DNA from: Rhodanobacter sp. DHB23 | GTDB lineage: Bacteria > Pseudomonadota > Gammaproteobacteria > Xanthomonadales > Rhodanobacteraceae | Assembly: GCF_014842975.1 (NCBI RefSeq) | Contig: NZ_JACYXK010000011.1 | Span: forward strand, 1-45,301 | Direction: 5' to 3' | Length of the DNA: 45,301 bases | Shown here: positions 1 through 8,707 of the stretch, in pieces | Position numbering within the stretch: position 1 is the stretch's first letter | Layout: every line of letters starts with the position of its first letter | Program-made: the position numbers and the translations under genes | The notes under the pieces: generated by a model | The model's input: only the letters and a program-made list of their open reading frames with translations | What the model was told of the DNA's origin: nothing | The model's database searches: none

Positions 1-330
1 TGTTTGCTTTTGCGGCCTACCCTTGGACCGAACCCGCCACCCCGCCGCCGCCCTTCGCCTATCATCACTATTCCATCGGCCGCCACCGGCCCGCTCGGAG
101 CGCGCGCTTGTTCGTACACGTCGATAACCGTTCTCCGCGTGCATGGCAGCAAGCCTGCGCCACTCTTCTCATTTGACTTCGCCCCTCAAGCACGCACAAC
201 CTGTCCCTCAAGGAGACGGGATGATGGCGTGGGCTTGCTTGGGGGGCTGATTCAGCGCACGGACGATCCATCCGCTGCGACTGCAACGAATGGGGCACGG
301 GATGGGCGGGAGTCTGCGCAGAAGCCGCTG
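1..330. other. non-coding left edge
   Basis: I see no convincing gene in these 330 bases. Open frames exist on both strands but have no recognisable protein, and the forward one runs on as antisense of the HDOD gene. The stretch lies beyond the 3' end of the minus-strand flgM-flgN-HDOD group, so it probably holds the transcript end and the upstream region of a gene outside the window. I could not identify a terminator with a clear T-run. Confidence 0.5.
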
Positions 331-1602
331 TTACGCGCTCTTTTCGTTAGCGCTGGCGTAGACCTGATCGGCCCACTGGGTGGCATTGAGGTAAACCGTG
401 GCCAGTCGCTGGATCCGTTGCGGAGGCACCTGCGCGCTGGTCAACTCGTTGGCTTCCCAAGCAAGGATCTGTTGCAGGATCGTGGCGAAGGGGCCGCCGC
501 GGCCGGTCAGTGCATCGCTGATCTCCGGCACCAGGCGCAGATGGGTCAGCAGGAATTCCATCGGTGCACACATCAGGGTGTCCAGCAAGGAAAACAGGCC
601 GACGGTGAATGCCATCTCGGTACTGCCGTGTGGCATGCCCTGGGCCAGTTCCTCGCACATGTGGGCGCGGATGAGCGCGGCGCGCAACAACTCCGGAGGG
701 CGATCGTCCATGCTGCACATGGCCATGGTGTCGATCCAGTTGCGCATGCGGGCGACGCCGAAGAAGATCGCGGCCTGCTGCACCGATTTCAGCTGCCGCG
801 GCAGCGCGAAGTAGGCTGAATTGACGCAGCTGAGCAGCTTGTAGCTGAGCACGGCGTCATCGCGAATGATGTTGCCGAGTTCGACCGGGCCGGGGTTGCT
901 TTCGTGCAGAGCGCCCATCAGGCGCAGCATGCTGAGGCGGTTGGCGGTCAGCACGGGCACGGCCATCGGCTGCGGCACCAGCAGGTACCGGCCCTGGATC
1001 GCTTCCAGCGGCAGTTCGAGGCAGCGTTCGTAGGTCGCGTGGTCGTTCACATGGCCTGCGACGACGTGCAAGCCACGGGCATGCAGGCTCTTCACGCGCT
1101 GGGCGAACAATTCCGGCGACAACAGGGCGGCGTCGAGGCGCACCAGTTGCACCATCTGCAGCAGTGCCTCGGACGACGGATCGCGGCCGGGTTCCATGTC
1201 GCCGATGTCCAGCATGAACTGGCAGCCACGCTGCGCCATCAGCTGCAGGCGCGCCATCAGCGCGTCGTCGTTGGCCGCATGGGGCTGCAGCACCACGCCG
1301 ATGCGTGGCTGGTGCAGCAACACGTCGGCATCTTCCGGCAGCAATTCGGCCGGCAGGTTGAGGAACGCGCGATTGCCGCGGACCAGCCGGGTCAAGGCAC
1401 CGTCGGTGATCATCGCCAGTATGCTGCGCAGCAATTCCTGTTCGTCGCCGTTTTCGCGGTGGAACAGGATTTCGTAGGCGTACAGGTCGCGCTCGCGGTT
1501 GAGCAGCGGAACGCGCAACACCGGCAACTGCGGGGATGCGCCGTCGTAGCCCCGGGAGGTGGCGGCTGCGGCAGGAGCGGTTGTCGTGGGGGAGGAGCTC
1601 AT
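331..1602 (-). CDS. HDOD protein with degenerate EAL domain (YuxH-like)
   Basis: A predicted 423-residue cytoplasmic signalling protein. The N-terminal half resembles an EAL c-di-GMP phosphodiesterase fold in which the signature is degraded (the region reads YEILFHRE instead of a catalytic ExL motif), so enzymatic activity is unlikely. The C-terminal half, from about residue 225, is an HDOD domain: it contains DDAVLSYKLLSCVNSAYF followed by a helical bundle. EAL-HDOD proteins are known as regulatory adaptors in motility and c-di-GMP circuits. I chose the ATG at 1602, where the conserved part starts after a short Ser/Ala-rich leader; the frame is open back to 1776 but that part overlaps flgN. 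It is the last gene of the flgM-flgN group, 97 bases downstream of flgN, and is probably co-transcribed with it. Its specific role here is inference. Confidence 0.85.
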   Translation of the reverse strand: MSSSPTTTAPAAAATSRGYDGASPQLPVLRVPLLNRERDLYAYEILFHRENGDEQELLRSILAMITDGALTRLVRGNRAFLNLPAELLPEDADVLLHQPRIGVVLQPHAANDDALMARLQLMAQRGCQFMLDIGDMEPGRDPSSEALLQMVQLVRLDAALLSPELFAQRVKSLHARGLHVVAGHVNDHATYERCLELPLEAIQGRYLLVPQPMAVPVLTANRLSMLRLMGALHESNPGPVELGNIIRDDAVLSYKLLSCVNSAYFALPRQLKSVQQAAIFFGVARMRNWIDTMAMCSMDDRPPELLRAALIRAHMCEELAQGMPHGSTEMAFTVGLFSLLDTLMCAPMEFLLTHLRLVPEISDALTGRGGPFATILQQILAWEANELTSAQVPPQRIQRLATVYLNATQWADQVYASANEKSA

Positions 1603-1699
1603 GGTTGATCCGGCGTCGCGTTTGTCGATTGGGCGAGCCGTGGCCGATGGCTCGCTGTTGAACCAGCCGCGTGTCCGGCGGTGGTATGCCAGCCTCGCT

Positions 1700-2140
1700 T
1701 CAGGCGGCTGCCAGCGGACGCGAGCGTCCCGTGGTATGCAGTTCGCCGCTGCGATCGTAGAGCCCCTTGCCGCCATCCGTCCCGGTCAGCACGGCCAACG
1801 CCTGGCGCACCATCTGCAGCCGCTGGTTGACGATGCTGCCGTTGCGTTGGTTCAGCTGATGGCAATGCTGCAGCGATTGCACGATGGAGGGCCAGGCTGG
1901 ATCCGGCCTGGCCTCGATGCTTTCGCCTGCAAGGTGACGCCGCTCGGCATCCAGTTGCTCCAGTTGCTGCATGAGTGCCTGCTTGCGCGTCCCCGCCTGG
2001 CCAAGTGCCACGGTATCGGCGGCAACAAGCGCGGCGCGTTCGTCTTCAAGCGCCTGCGCGAGCAGCTCCAATGCCAGGCGCATGTCACCCAGCACGGCTG
2101 CAATGGCCTGGTCGAGTTCGGGTCGCAGGGGCAAAGTCAT
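1700..2140 (-). CDS. flgN: FlgN, export chaperone for hook-associated proteins
   Basis: A 146-residue, strongly helical protein with the heptad-rich pattern of FlgN. It has long Ala/Leu/Glu/Gln helices in its first 110 residues and a conserved region near NQRNGSIVNQRLQ, which in the family is the substrate-binding helix. FlgN binds the C-termini of FlgK and FlgL and delivers them to the flagellar export gate. Its start overlaps the flgM stop (ATGA at 2137-2140), which implies translational coupling, and the length is typical. Both clients, FlgK and FlgL, are encoded elsewhere in this window. Confidence 0.9.
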   Translation of the reverse strand: MTLPLRPELDQAIAAVLGDMRLALELLAQALEDERAALVAADTVALGQAGTRKQALMQQLEQLDAERRHLAGESIEARPDPAWPSIVQSLQHCHQLNQRNGSIVNQRLQMVRQALAVLTGTDGGKGLYDRSGELHTTGRSRPLAAA

Positions 2141-2457
2141 GCCTTGCTCGCACCACCGAGCTGCCGTTCCATGGAGACCAGGCGATCGGCGATGCGGCCT
2201 GCATCGATCTTGTAGCTGCCATTGGCCAGCGACTGCCGTACCTGCTCGACCCGCTGTGAGTCGACTTCGGTGGCGCTGGTGCGGGAGGCCTGCTGCAAGG
2301 CCTTGGCCGAGTCGGTCAGCTTGAGCTGGTCGTCGGCCTGGGCAACAGGGGCACCGGAACCGGCTGCGGAGGAAGAATCCGCAGCCTGGCTGCTGCTGGC
2401 AGGGCCAGTGGTCTGCTGGAGTTTCGGCAAGCCATTGTTTGAAATGGTCGTATTCAT
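2137..2457 (-). CDS. flgM: FlgM, anti-sigma-28 factor
   Basis: A 106-residue protein. The N-terminal half is Ser/Ala/Gly-rich and probably disordered. The C-terminal half carries the FlgM sigma-binding helices: VDSQRVEQVRQSLANGSYKI followed by a DAGRIADRLV segment. FlgM holds FliA (sigma-28) inactive until the hook is finished and it is then secreted through the flagellum. A FliA promoter lies just upstream (2495-2521), so the inhibitor is made by the factor it inhibits, as in other species. Its stop overlaps the flgN start by four bases. FliA itself is not encoded in this window. Confidence 0.95.
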   Translation of the reverse strand: MNTTISNNGLPKLQQTTGPASSSQAADSSSAAGSGAPVAQADDQLKLTDSAKALQQASRTSATEVDSQRVEQVRQSLANGSYKIDAGRIADRLVSMERQLGGASKA

Positions 2458-2494
2458 GTGTCCGTACTCGTTTCAGAGTGCCCCTGTAGCCGTT

Positions 2495-2521
2495 GCATCG
2501 GCCGGCCGTATGGGAACTTTA
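2495..2521 (-). promoter_or_regulatory. FliA (sigma-28) promoter of flgM
   Basis: On the minus strand the sequence reads TAAAGTTC-N11-GCCGATGC, against the known FliA consensus TAAAGTTT-N11-GCCGATAA. The spacing is exact and both boxes are nearly perfect. The flgM start codon is about 40 bases downstream. It can feed flgM, flgN and the HDOD gene independently of flgA. Confidence 0.85.
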
Positions 2522-2558
2522 GAGGGTGAAGGCGCATAGATGAAGGCATGGTTGGTCC

Positions 2559-3266
2559 TCAGGGCAAGGCCTGCACTTCGCCGGGGCCGCGCACCATGGC
2601 ATCGACCACCTTGCCCGAGCTTTCGTTGCGCACGCGCAGGCGGGCGCCGTTGTCGCCGCTGCCCAGGGCGATGCCGTCCGCACGGACGACGATGTCGCCC
2701 AATTGGGCCAGTACCTGGACATGATCGCCCGCGCGCACCGTCTGTCGTCCGCCCAGTGCGGCCGGCGTGAGTACGCTGCCGCCGGGCAGGGCGCGGGCAA
2801 GGCTGCGCCCGGTCAGCTGGTCGAAGGTGTCGATGTATCCATAGCCCAGCCGGGTCAGGTCACGCTCTTCGACGTGCACGTCCGCCGGGTCCAGTCCGTC
2901 GCCGCGCTGCAACGGCCGGTTGGTCACCAGGACATGGTGGAACAGCTGCACCTGCACCTGCACGCGCACGGCCCAGCCGGCCTGCGGGCATTGCACGGGT
3001 ACGCTGAGGCGCGGTGCGGGACGGACGGCGTCGGGCAGTTCCGCACGCAGCGGCTGGTCGCAGCTCGCCAGTCGCAGGCGGGGATCCAGCGGCAAAGCCT
3101 GGGCCACCACGCGATTGCCGGGCAGGTCGAAACGGGCCTGCACGGCACGTTCGGCGGCGGCCCGGACGGCATCGGGCGACGCGGCGGCGGCGTAACCGAC
3201 GCCCGGCCACGCCACGGCAAGCCATGCCAGCGCAAACAGCCCGATGCTGGCATGGAGTCCGCTCAT
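2559..3266 (-). CDS. flgA: FlgA, P-ring assembly chaperone
   Basis: A 235-residue periplasmic protein. The first 27 or so residues form a Sec signal peptide (hydrophobic core [13 protein letters not shown], with an Ala-rich cleavage region). The middle has a Cys-containing FlgA N-domain. The C-terminal half is a SAF-like region ([12 protein letters not shown], then [18 protein letters not shown]). FlgA assists FlgI polymerisation into the P ring around the rod. I chose the ATG at 3266 because it overlaps the upstream chemoreceptor stop by four bases and begins the signal peptide; the frame extends upstream but inside that neighbour. It is separated from flgM by a 101-base gap holding the flgM promoter. 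Confidence 0.92.
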   Translation of the reverse strand: MSGLHASIGLFALAWLAVAWPGVGYAAAASPDAVRAAAERAVQARFDLPGNRVVAQALPLDPRLRLASCDQPLRAELPDAVRPAPRLSVPVQCPQAGWAVRVQVQVQLFHHVLVTNRPLQRGDGLDPADVHVEERDLTRLGYGYIDTFDQLTGRSLARALPGGSVLTPAALGGRQTVRAGDHVQVLAQLGDIVVRADGIALGSGDNGARLRVRNESSGKVVDAMVRGPGEVQALP

Positions 3267-4567
3267 GCGTCCGCCAGCAGGGTATTGAGCTGCCCCAGCA
3301 GCGTATCGCGGGCGGGATCGATCTGCTGCGAGAGTGCGCTGGCCTGCGCGGCTTCGCCGTCGCAGAGCAGGGCGACGAAGCGGGTGCCCTGCTCGCACAA
3401 CTGCGCGCCGGCGCTGGCAAGGCCGGCCGCGGCCGGGTGGTGCGGCTGCAGGGCTCGCAGCCGTTCGACGCTGGAGCGGATCGCGTGGGTGTCGAACCAG
3501 CGGCGATCGACCGCGGCCGGATCGAGCAGGGCCAGTTCGGCGGCCTGGCGCAGGTTGAGGGAAGCTTCGCGCACGATCAGGCTGAGGCTGCCCGGGTCGT
3601 TGCCGCTGCCGGTTTCCAGCCAGTCCAGGCTCAACCGGTGGGAGAGCAGGGCGGCGCGTTGCAGCGAATCGGACTGGCGCCGCGCCTCGCCGGCCCGGCG
3701 TTGCAGGGAGCCGAGCGCGGCCTGCGCGCTGGTGGCGCGGGCGTGCTGGGTGTCATTGCTCTGCTGCAGCTTGCGCACGCGCTCGCTGGCCGCCTGCAGC
3801 GACTGGTTGCCGGAATCCAGCGTGCTGCCCGACTGCGCCGCGCCAGCCTGCGCGCGTTCCAGCTGCTGCAGGCTGTGCTGCACGTCGCCGTTCAACTGCG
3901 TCGAGAAGTCGCCGATCGAGCTGGTGACGTTCTCGATCTCGGCGGTGGTGAGGGAGGTCTTTTCCGCCAGTTGCTTGACCTCGTCGGCGACCACGGCGAA
4001 GCCGCGGCCGGCCTCGCCGGCGCGCGCGGCCTCGATCGCCGCGTTCAGCGCCACGAGGTTGGTCTGGTGGGCGATTTCCTGCACGGAGGTGGTGAGCTTG
4101 CGGATCTGCTCCACTTGCTCGGCCAGCTTGCTCTGGTTGCGGTTCATGGCTGCCAATGCGCTGCGCAGCAGGCGCAGCTGGCCATCCAGCTCGCTGACCG
4201 AGCCGTTGCCGGCGACGCTGGCCTTGCAGGCCTGCTCCAGCTCGGCGCCCACTTGCTGCAGGGCCGTCGAGATGCCGGCGCTGCCTTCCGTCAAGCTGTC
4301 GACGCCGCTGCGGCCATCGTCGGCCGCCTTGCCCAGCGAAGCCTGCTCGCGCGCGAGTTGCTGCACGGCGGCCAGCACCAGGCTCTGCTGCTCCACGGCC
4401 TGCAGCGCCACGGTCGCGGGTGGGCGGCTGGCGACGCGCGCCAGCAAGGGCGCCAGCACCTGCGCCGCACGGGGGTACTGGCGGCGCAGTGCGGCAAGCC
4501 GTGCGTCGTCGCCGGCGGCAGCGGCTTCCACCAGGGGGGCGAGGTGCTGGATCCAGATCAGGCTCAT
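3263..4567 (-). CDS. soluble methyl-accepting chemotaxis protein
   Basis: A 434-residue chemoreceptor without transmembrane segments or signal peptide, so a cytoplasmic MCP. The highly conserved signalling hairpin tip lies at about residues 164-200, with [20 protein letters not shown] followed by [14 protein letters not shown]. The N-terminal 60 residues and the long C-terminal part (about 220-434) are helical and not a sensor domain I recognise. It should couple a cytoplasmic signal to CheA/CheW; CheV, encoded divergently next door, is a natural adaptor. I chose the ATG at 4567; the frame runs 33 codons further up, but that would cross most of the divergent promoter region. A sigma-54 promoter at 4651-4665 drives it with flgA. 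Confidence 0.9.
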   Translation of the reverse strand: MSLIWIQHLAPLVEAAAAGDDARLAALRRQYPRAAQVLAPLLARVASRPPATVALQAVEQQSLVLAAVQQLAREQASLGKAADDGRSGVDSLTEGSAGISTALQQVGAELEQACKASVAGNGSVSELDGQLRLLRSALAAMNRNQSKLAEQVEQIRKLTTSVQEIAHQTNLVALNAAIEAARAGEAGRGFAVVADEVKQLAEKTSLTTAEIENVTSSIGDFSTQLNGDVQHSLQQLERAQAGAAQSGSTLDSGNQSLQAASERVRKLQQSNDTQHARATSAQAALGSLQRRAGEARRQSDSLQRAALLSHRLSLDWLETGSGNDPGSLSLIVREASLNLRQAAELALLDPAAVDRRWFDTHAIRSSVERLRALQPHHPAAAGLASAGAQLCEQGTRFVALLCDGEAAQASALSQQIDPARDTLLGQLNTLLADA

Positions 4568-4650
4568 GGGGTGAATATCACCTTGAATGTCGAGGGGCGG
4601 CAGACCAGTGCCGGGCACTGCATCGGCCAAACCCGCCGAGTCTTGAGAAA

Positions 4651-4665
4651 GCAAGCCGTGTGCCA
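4651..4665 (-). promoter_or_regulatory. sigma-54 promoter of chemoreceptor-flgA
   Basis: The minus strand reads TGGCACACGGCTTGC, a full match to the -24/-12 sigma-54 consensus (TGGCAC-N5-TTGC). The predicted transcript starts roughly 12 bases downstream, giving a leader of about 70 bases before the ATG at 4567. As a sigma-54 promoter in a flagellar locus it is expected to need FleQ (inference). Confidence 0.85.
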
Positions 4666-4675
4666 CGACAACGGC

Positions 4676-4702
4676 TCAAGCCGGGGGTGGGGTGGTCGAT
4701 AC
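4676..4702 (+). promoter_or_regulatory. FliA (sigma-28) promoter of cheV
   Basis: Reads TCAAGCCG-N11-GTCGATAC. The spacing matches the FliA consensus exactly and the -10 box keeps the CGAT core. It lies 52 bases upstream of the cheV start and back-to-back with the sigma-54 promoter of the opposite gene. Somewhat less perfect than the flgM and flgK promoters. Confidence 0.65.
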
Positions 4703-4753
4703 CGTGCGCGTAGGGCGCGCTGCGCGCGGCGATCAAATGGTTGAGGAGACCGC

Positions 4754-5686
4754 ATGGGCGGCACGCTGCTGGAAAAAGTGGAGCAACACACCCGGCTGGC
4801 CGGCCACAACCGTGTGGCCATGTTGCTGTTCCGGCTCGGCGATGCGCAACTGTTCGGCATCAACGTGTTCAAGGTGCGCGAGGTGATGCGCCGCCCGCCG
4901 CTGGAACGCATGATGGGCGTCCACGAGTTGCTGGCGGGCAGTTGCGATTATCGCGGGCAGACCATCCCGGTGATCGATCTGGCCGCAGCGCTGGGCTATC
5001 CGCCGTTGCGCGACGAGGCCTCGGCGCACCTGATGGTCACCGAATTCAGCCGCTCGGTGCAGGGTTTCCTGGTCGCCGACCTGCAGCGCATGGTGCAGTG
5101 CGATGGCGACAAGCTGGCCGCACCGCCTGCTGCGCTGGGCTTCGGCAACCGGGTCAACGCGGTGACCCGGCTGGACGGCGCCTTGCTGGCGGTGGTGGAT
5201 GTGGAGCAGGTATTGGCCAGCATCGATTCGACGCCGGCCGACCTTTCCATACAGATGCAGCGCCTTGCCGATGCCCGCGTGCTGTCGCCGCGACGGGTGC
5301 TGGTGGCGGACGATTCGCTGATCGCCCGCCGCCGCCTGGTGGCGCTGTTCAAGCAGATGAACATCGAGTGCGTGGTGGCGAAGGACGGCCGCGAAGCGCT
5401 GGACAAGCTGCGCAAGCTGGCCGCGGGCGCCCCGGACGAGGGCGTGAAGCTGGTGGTGTCCGACATCGAAATGCCGCGCCTGGACGGCTACGCGCTGACC
5501 CGTGCGATCCGCGAAGACCCCCAGTTGTGCCGGTTGAAGGTGGTGCTGCACAGCTCGCTGTCCGGCGGCTTCAACGAGGCGATGGTGAAAGAGGTGAAGG
5601 CTGACGCCTTCGTCGCCAAGTTCCAGCCCGACCTGCTGGCGCAGGCAGTATTCGAACTGCTGCCGGCGGATGCGGCGCCGGGCTGA
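4754..5686 (+). CDS. cheV: CheV chemotaxis adaptor (CheW-receiver fusion)
   Basis: A 310-residue cytoplasmic protein with an N-terminal CheW domain (about residues 15-160; it includes GINVFKVREVM and DYRGQTIPVIDL) and a C-terminal response-receiver domain (about 180-305). The receiver keeps the acidic pair DD186-187, the phospho-acceptor D237 in VVSDIEMPRLDG, and the conserved lysine near 289. CheV couples chemoreceptors to CheA and may act as a phosphate sink. A GAGGAG ribosome site sits 6 bases before the ATG. It has its own FliA promoter and lies between the divergent MCP and flgB, an arrangement also known next to flgB in xanthomonads. Confidence 0.95.
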   Translation: MGGTLLEKVEQHTRLAGHNRVAMLLFRLGDAQLFGINVFKVREVMRRPPLERMMGVHELLAGSCDYRGQTIPVIDLAAALGYPPLRDEASAHLMVTEFSRSVQGFLVADLQRMVQCDGDKLAAPPAALGFGNRVNAVTRLDGALLAVVDVEQVLASIDSTPADLSIQMQRLADARVLSPRRVLVADDSLIARRRLVALFKQMNIECVVAKDGREALDKLRKLAAGAPDEGVKLVVSDIEMPRLDGYALTRAIREDPQLCRLKVVLHSSLSGGFNEAMVKEVKADAFVAKFQPDLLAQAVFELLPADAAPG

Positions 5687-5698
5687 TGCCTTGAAACC

Positions 5699-5715
5699 GA
5701 CGCCCTGCGGGCGTC
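5699..5715 (+). terminator. possible hairpin terminator after cheV
   Basis: A perfect 7-bp stem, GACGCCC-TGC-GGGCGTC, begins 12 bases after the cheV stop. There is no T-run behind it, so it may only stabilise the 3' end or stop transcription weakly. Confidence 0.35.
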
Positions 5716-5801
5716 AACAATCCGACTTCACTCAGAGCGCCGTTTCGCGGTGGCGTGGCGCAAACCCCGCCAGCCCAGTCGTGGCAAGGGTTCCGGCGTA
5801 G

Positions 5802-5816
5802 TGGCATGCAACTTGC
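5802..5816 (+). promoter_or_regulatory. sigma-54 promoter of the flgB operon
   Basis: Reads TGGCATGCAACTTGC, matching the TGGCAC-N5-TTGC consensus with one change in the -24 box. The flgB ATG is 38 bases downstream of the -12 box. It is the only clear promoter before flgBCDEFGH. Confidence 0.85.
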
Positions 5817-5854
5817 CTCCTGCTCCGTGCGGCAATCGCACGCGGAGCAGACCG

Positions 5855-6259
5855 ATGAGCACCATCCCACAAGACTTGTTTGGCATTCATACCCAGGCGA
5901 TGGATCTGTGGCAGCGCCGTGCCGAAGTGCTGGCCAACAACCTGGCCAACGCCGACACGCCCGGCTACCTCGCGCGCGACATCGATTTTCGCAAGGCGCT
6001 GGCTGCGGCCGGCAACCAGGCCGGCGGCAACCTGCAGCTGGAAACCACCTCGGCCGGGCAGATCGGCAACGCGCCCGCCGGCGGCACGGCGCTGGCGTAT
6101 CGCGTGCCGACGCAACCCAGCATGGACGGCAACACCGTCGACGCCCAGGTCGAGCAGGCCGATTTCGCCGCGAACAGCGTGCATTACCAGGCCAGTCTTT
6201 CCTTCATCACGGCGCAGATCCACATGCTGCGCACCGCCATCACCGGAGGGCAGAGCTGA
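5855..6259 (+). CDS. flgB: FlgB, proximal rod protein
   Basis: A 134-residue rod subunit. It carries the N-terminal rod/hook signature RAEVLANNLANADTPGYLAR at about residues 21-40, and a C-terminal helix for the coiled D0 domain. FlgB joins FlgC, FlgF and FliE in the proximal rod and is exported without a cleaved signal. I chose the ATG at 5855 because a GGAG ribosome site precedes it and the sigma-54 promoter lies between it and the upstream in-frame starts. Its stop overlaps the flgC start (TGATG). Confidence 0.96.
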   Translation: MSTIPQDLFGIHTQAMDLWQRRAEVLANNLANADTPGYLARDIDFRKALAAAGNQAGGNLQLETTSAGQIGNAPAGGTALAYRVPTQPSMDGNTVDAQVEQADFAANSVHYQASLSFITAQIHMLRTAITGGQS

Positions 6260-6708
6260 TGTCACTCGATTCCATCTTCAACGTGGCCGGTTCGGGCATG
6301 GCCGCGCAGTCGCTGCGGCTCAACACCGTGGCCAGCAACCTGGCCAACGCCGAGAGCGTGTCGGGCACTCCCGAGGGCGCCTACCGCTCGCGCGAGCCGT
6401 TGTTCGCCGCCATCCAGAAGCAGCAGCTCGCGCAGTTCGGCGACGGCCAGGGCAACAGCAATGCCGATGCCGGCGCCAGTGCGGGCGTGCAGGTGCTCGG
6501 CATCACCGAAAGCCAGGATGCGATCCCCCAGCGCTATGAACCGGGCAACCCGCTGGCCAATGCCGACGGCTACGTCTACGGCAGCAACGTCAACCCGGTG
6601 GATGAGCTGGTGAACATGATCTCGGCGTCCCGCTCGTACCAGAACAACGTCGAGGTGATGAATACCGCCAAGCAATTGATGGTCAAGACCTTGACCCTGG
6701 GCCAGTGA
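6259..6708 (+). CDS. flgC: FlgC, proximal rod protein
   Basis: A 149-residue rod protein. It has the rod-family N-terminus (GSGMAAQSLRLNTVASNLAN) and the C-terminal motif YGSNVNPVDELVNMISASRS followed by NNVEVMNTAKQL, which is typical of FlgC. Exported by the flagellar type III system and assembled next to FlgB. The start overlaps the flgB stop by one base and has a GGAGGG site in front. A longer in-frame reading upstream lies entirely within flgB and is not real. Confidence 0.96.
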   Translation: MSLDSIFNVAGSGMAAQSLRLNTVASNLANAESVSGTPEGAYRSREPLFAAIQKQQLAQFGDGQGNSNADAGASAGVQVLGITESQDAIPQRYEPGNPLANADGYVYGSNVNPVDELVNMISASRSYQNNVEVMNTAKQLMVKTLTLGQ

Positions 6709-6718
6709 GTCTCCCGCC

Positions 6719-7429
6719 ATGACCACGATCAACACCAACACCACGAACTCCGCCGGCGCGGCTGGTTACGGCTATTCGGGCACCAGCAGCACCAGCAGCG
6801 GCACGAGCTCCCTCAGCGGCGCGCTCGGCAGCTCGATGAGCCAGGCCGACTTCCTGCAGCTGCTTACCGCACAGCTGCAGGCGCAGGACCCCACCAATCC
6901 GATGGACAACACCCAGTTCGTGTCGCAGTTGGCGCAGTTCAGCCAGCTGGCTTCCACGCAGAGCCTCAACACCACGGTCAGCAACCTCTCCAGCCAGGTC
7001 GCCAGCGCCATGCAGACCTCGCAGGTGCTCGGCTCGGTCGGCCTGGTGGGGCGCAACGTGCTGGTGCCGTCCGACAACCTCAGTTACGCCGGCAGTGCGC
7101 TGGGCGGGGCCGTGGGCGTGACCAATGCGTCTTCCGACGTGCAGCTCGTCATCAAGGACGGCAGCGGCAAGGAGGTGCGCACGATCGACCTGGGCGCCCA
7201 GCAGGCCGGCCTGGCCAAATTCAGCTGGGACGGCACGGACGACAGCGGCAACCCGGTGCCGGCGGGAACCTACAGCATCACGGCGGCGGACCAGAGCGGC
7301 AACGCGCTTTCCACCTATGCCAGTGGCTCGGTCAGTGGCGTCGGTTACGGCGGCAGCAGTGTGGGTACGTACGTGCAGGTAAACGGCGTGGGCGGCGTGC
7401 CGCTCAGTTCGATCGCGCAGATCAACTGA
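6719..7429 (+). CDS. flgD: FlgD, hook-capping scaffold
   Basis: A 236-residue hook cap. After a Ser/Thr/Gly-rich N-terminus of about 37 residues comes the conserved FlgD export/assembly region MSQADFLQLLTAQLQAQDPT and PMDNTQFVSQLAQFSQLAS. The C-terminal half has the Ig-like/tudor-like fold, recognisable from FSWDGTDDSGNPVPAGTYSI. FlgD caps the growing hook and is discarded when the hook is complete. It lies 10 bases after flgC. Confidence 0.95.
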   Translation: MTTINTNTTNSAGAAGYGYSGTSSTSSGTSSLSGALGSSMSQADFLQLLTAQLQAQDPTNPMDNTQFVSQLAQFSQLASTQSLNTTVSNLSSQVASAMQTSQVLGSVGLVGRNVLVPSDNLSYAGSALGGAVGVTNASSDVQLVIKDGSGKEVRTIDLGAQQAGLAKFSWDGTDDSGNPVPAGTYSITAADQSGNALSTYASGSVSGVGYGGSSVGTYVQVNGVGGVPLSSIAQIN

Positions 7430-7466
7430 TCGCCGACAACAACCCTTCCAACGAGGTAACGAAGTC

Positions 7467-8687
7467 ATGGCACTCAACCAAGCGCTCAGCGGCCTGAACG
7501 GCGCACAGGCCGATCTCAACGTGATCGCCAACAACATCGCCAACGCCAACACCACCGGTTTCAAGGGGTCGCGCGCGGAGTTCGCGGACATCTACGCGGT
7601 GAGCGGCGTCAACCTCAGCGCCACCGCGGTGGGCAGCGGCACGCGCCTGACCAGCGTGGCGCAGCAGTTCGCCCAGGGCGACATCGAGACCACCGGCAAC
7701 AGCCTGGACATGGCGATCAGCGGCAACGGCTTCTTCGTGGTGAATACCGGCAACGGCTATGCCTACACGCGCGATGGCGCGTTCCAGCAGGATGCGAACG
7801 GCAACGTGGTCACCCAGGACGGTTACAAGGTCCAGGTCTACCCCTACAGCGCCGCCAGCAAAAGCGTCGATACCAGCACGCTGACCAACCTGAACCTGGT
7901 CACCGCACAGAGCGCGGCCACGCCCACCAGCACGGCGACGATCACCTCCAACCTGCCGGCGGATGCCACCGCGCCGACGCTGGCCTTCGACCCCACCAAT
8001 CCCGCCACCTTCAACAATTCGACCACGTTCACCGTGTACGACAGCCTTGGTTCGTCGCACCAGGCCACCGTCTACTACGTGAAGACCGGCACCAACACCT
8101 GGGACGCGAACCTGTACGTGGACGGCCAGTCCGCCGGTACGCAGGCGTTGACCTTCAGTTCGTCCGGCACGCTGACCACGCCGGCCAACGGCATCGTCAA
8201 CTTCAACTCGCTGAACTACGGCAACGGCGCCAACGCGCAGGCGCTGTCGATCAATTTCAGCCAGACCACGCAGTACGGCTCCGCCTACGCCGCCGGCACC
8301 ATCAGCCAGAACGGCTACACCGCCGGCGCGCTGTCCTCGATCAACGTCGACAGCACGGGCGTCGTCACCGCCAATTACTCCAACGGCCAGAGCAGCGAGC
8401 TGGGCCAACTGGCGATGGCCAACTTCCAGAACCTGCAGGGCCTGACCCAGCTCGGCAGCGCCAGCTGGGCGGCCAGCACGGCTTCGGGCACGGCGGTGAT
8501 GGGCACGGCGGGCAGCGGCCAGTACGGCACCATCCAGTCCGGTGCGCTGGAGCAATCCAACACCAGCGACACCACCGCGCAACTGGTGGACATGATCCAG
8601 GCGCAGCGCGACTACCAGGCCAATGCGCAGGTGCTGTCCACCGACGACACGCTGGCCTCCACGCTGTTCAGCGCCGTCTCGCGGTAA
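7467..8687 (+). CDS. flgE: FlgE, hook protein
   Basis: A 406-residue hook subunit. The N-terminus has ALNQALSGLNGAQADLNVIA and NNIANANTTGFKGSRAEFAD; the C-terminus has the partner motif TAQLVDMIQAQRDYQANAQ. The central part (about 90-330) is the variable Thr/Ser/Asn-rich D1/D2 region. It forms the flexible hook. A GAGG ribosome site precedes the ATG. Length is within the family range. Confidence 0.96.
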   Translation: MALNQALSGLNGAQADLNVIANNIANANTTGFKGSRAEFADIYAVSGVNLSATAVGSGTRLTSVAQQFAQGDIETTGNSLDMAISGNGFFVVNTGNGYAYTRDGAFQQDANGNVVTQDGYKVQVYPYSAASKSVDTSTLTNLNLVTAQSAATPTSTATITSNLPADATAPTLAFDPTNPATFNNSTTFTVYDSLGSSHQATVYYVKTGTNTWDANLYVDGQSAGTQALTFSSSGTLTTPANGIVNFNSLNYGNGANAQALSINFSQTTQYGSAYAAGTISQNGYTAGALSSINVDSTGVVTANYSNGQSSELGQLAMANFQNLQGLTQLGSASWAASTASGTAVMGTAGSGQYGTIQSGALEQSNTSDTTAQLVDMIQAQRDYQANAQVLSTDDTLASTLFSAVSR

Positions 8688-8707
8688 ACCCGCCGAGGTA
8701 GGTCACC

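Noticed and set aside
130-160. Sigma-54-like TGGCAGCAAGCCTGC near the left edge
   Set aside because: Both boxes deviate and no gene follows on that strand.
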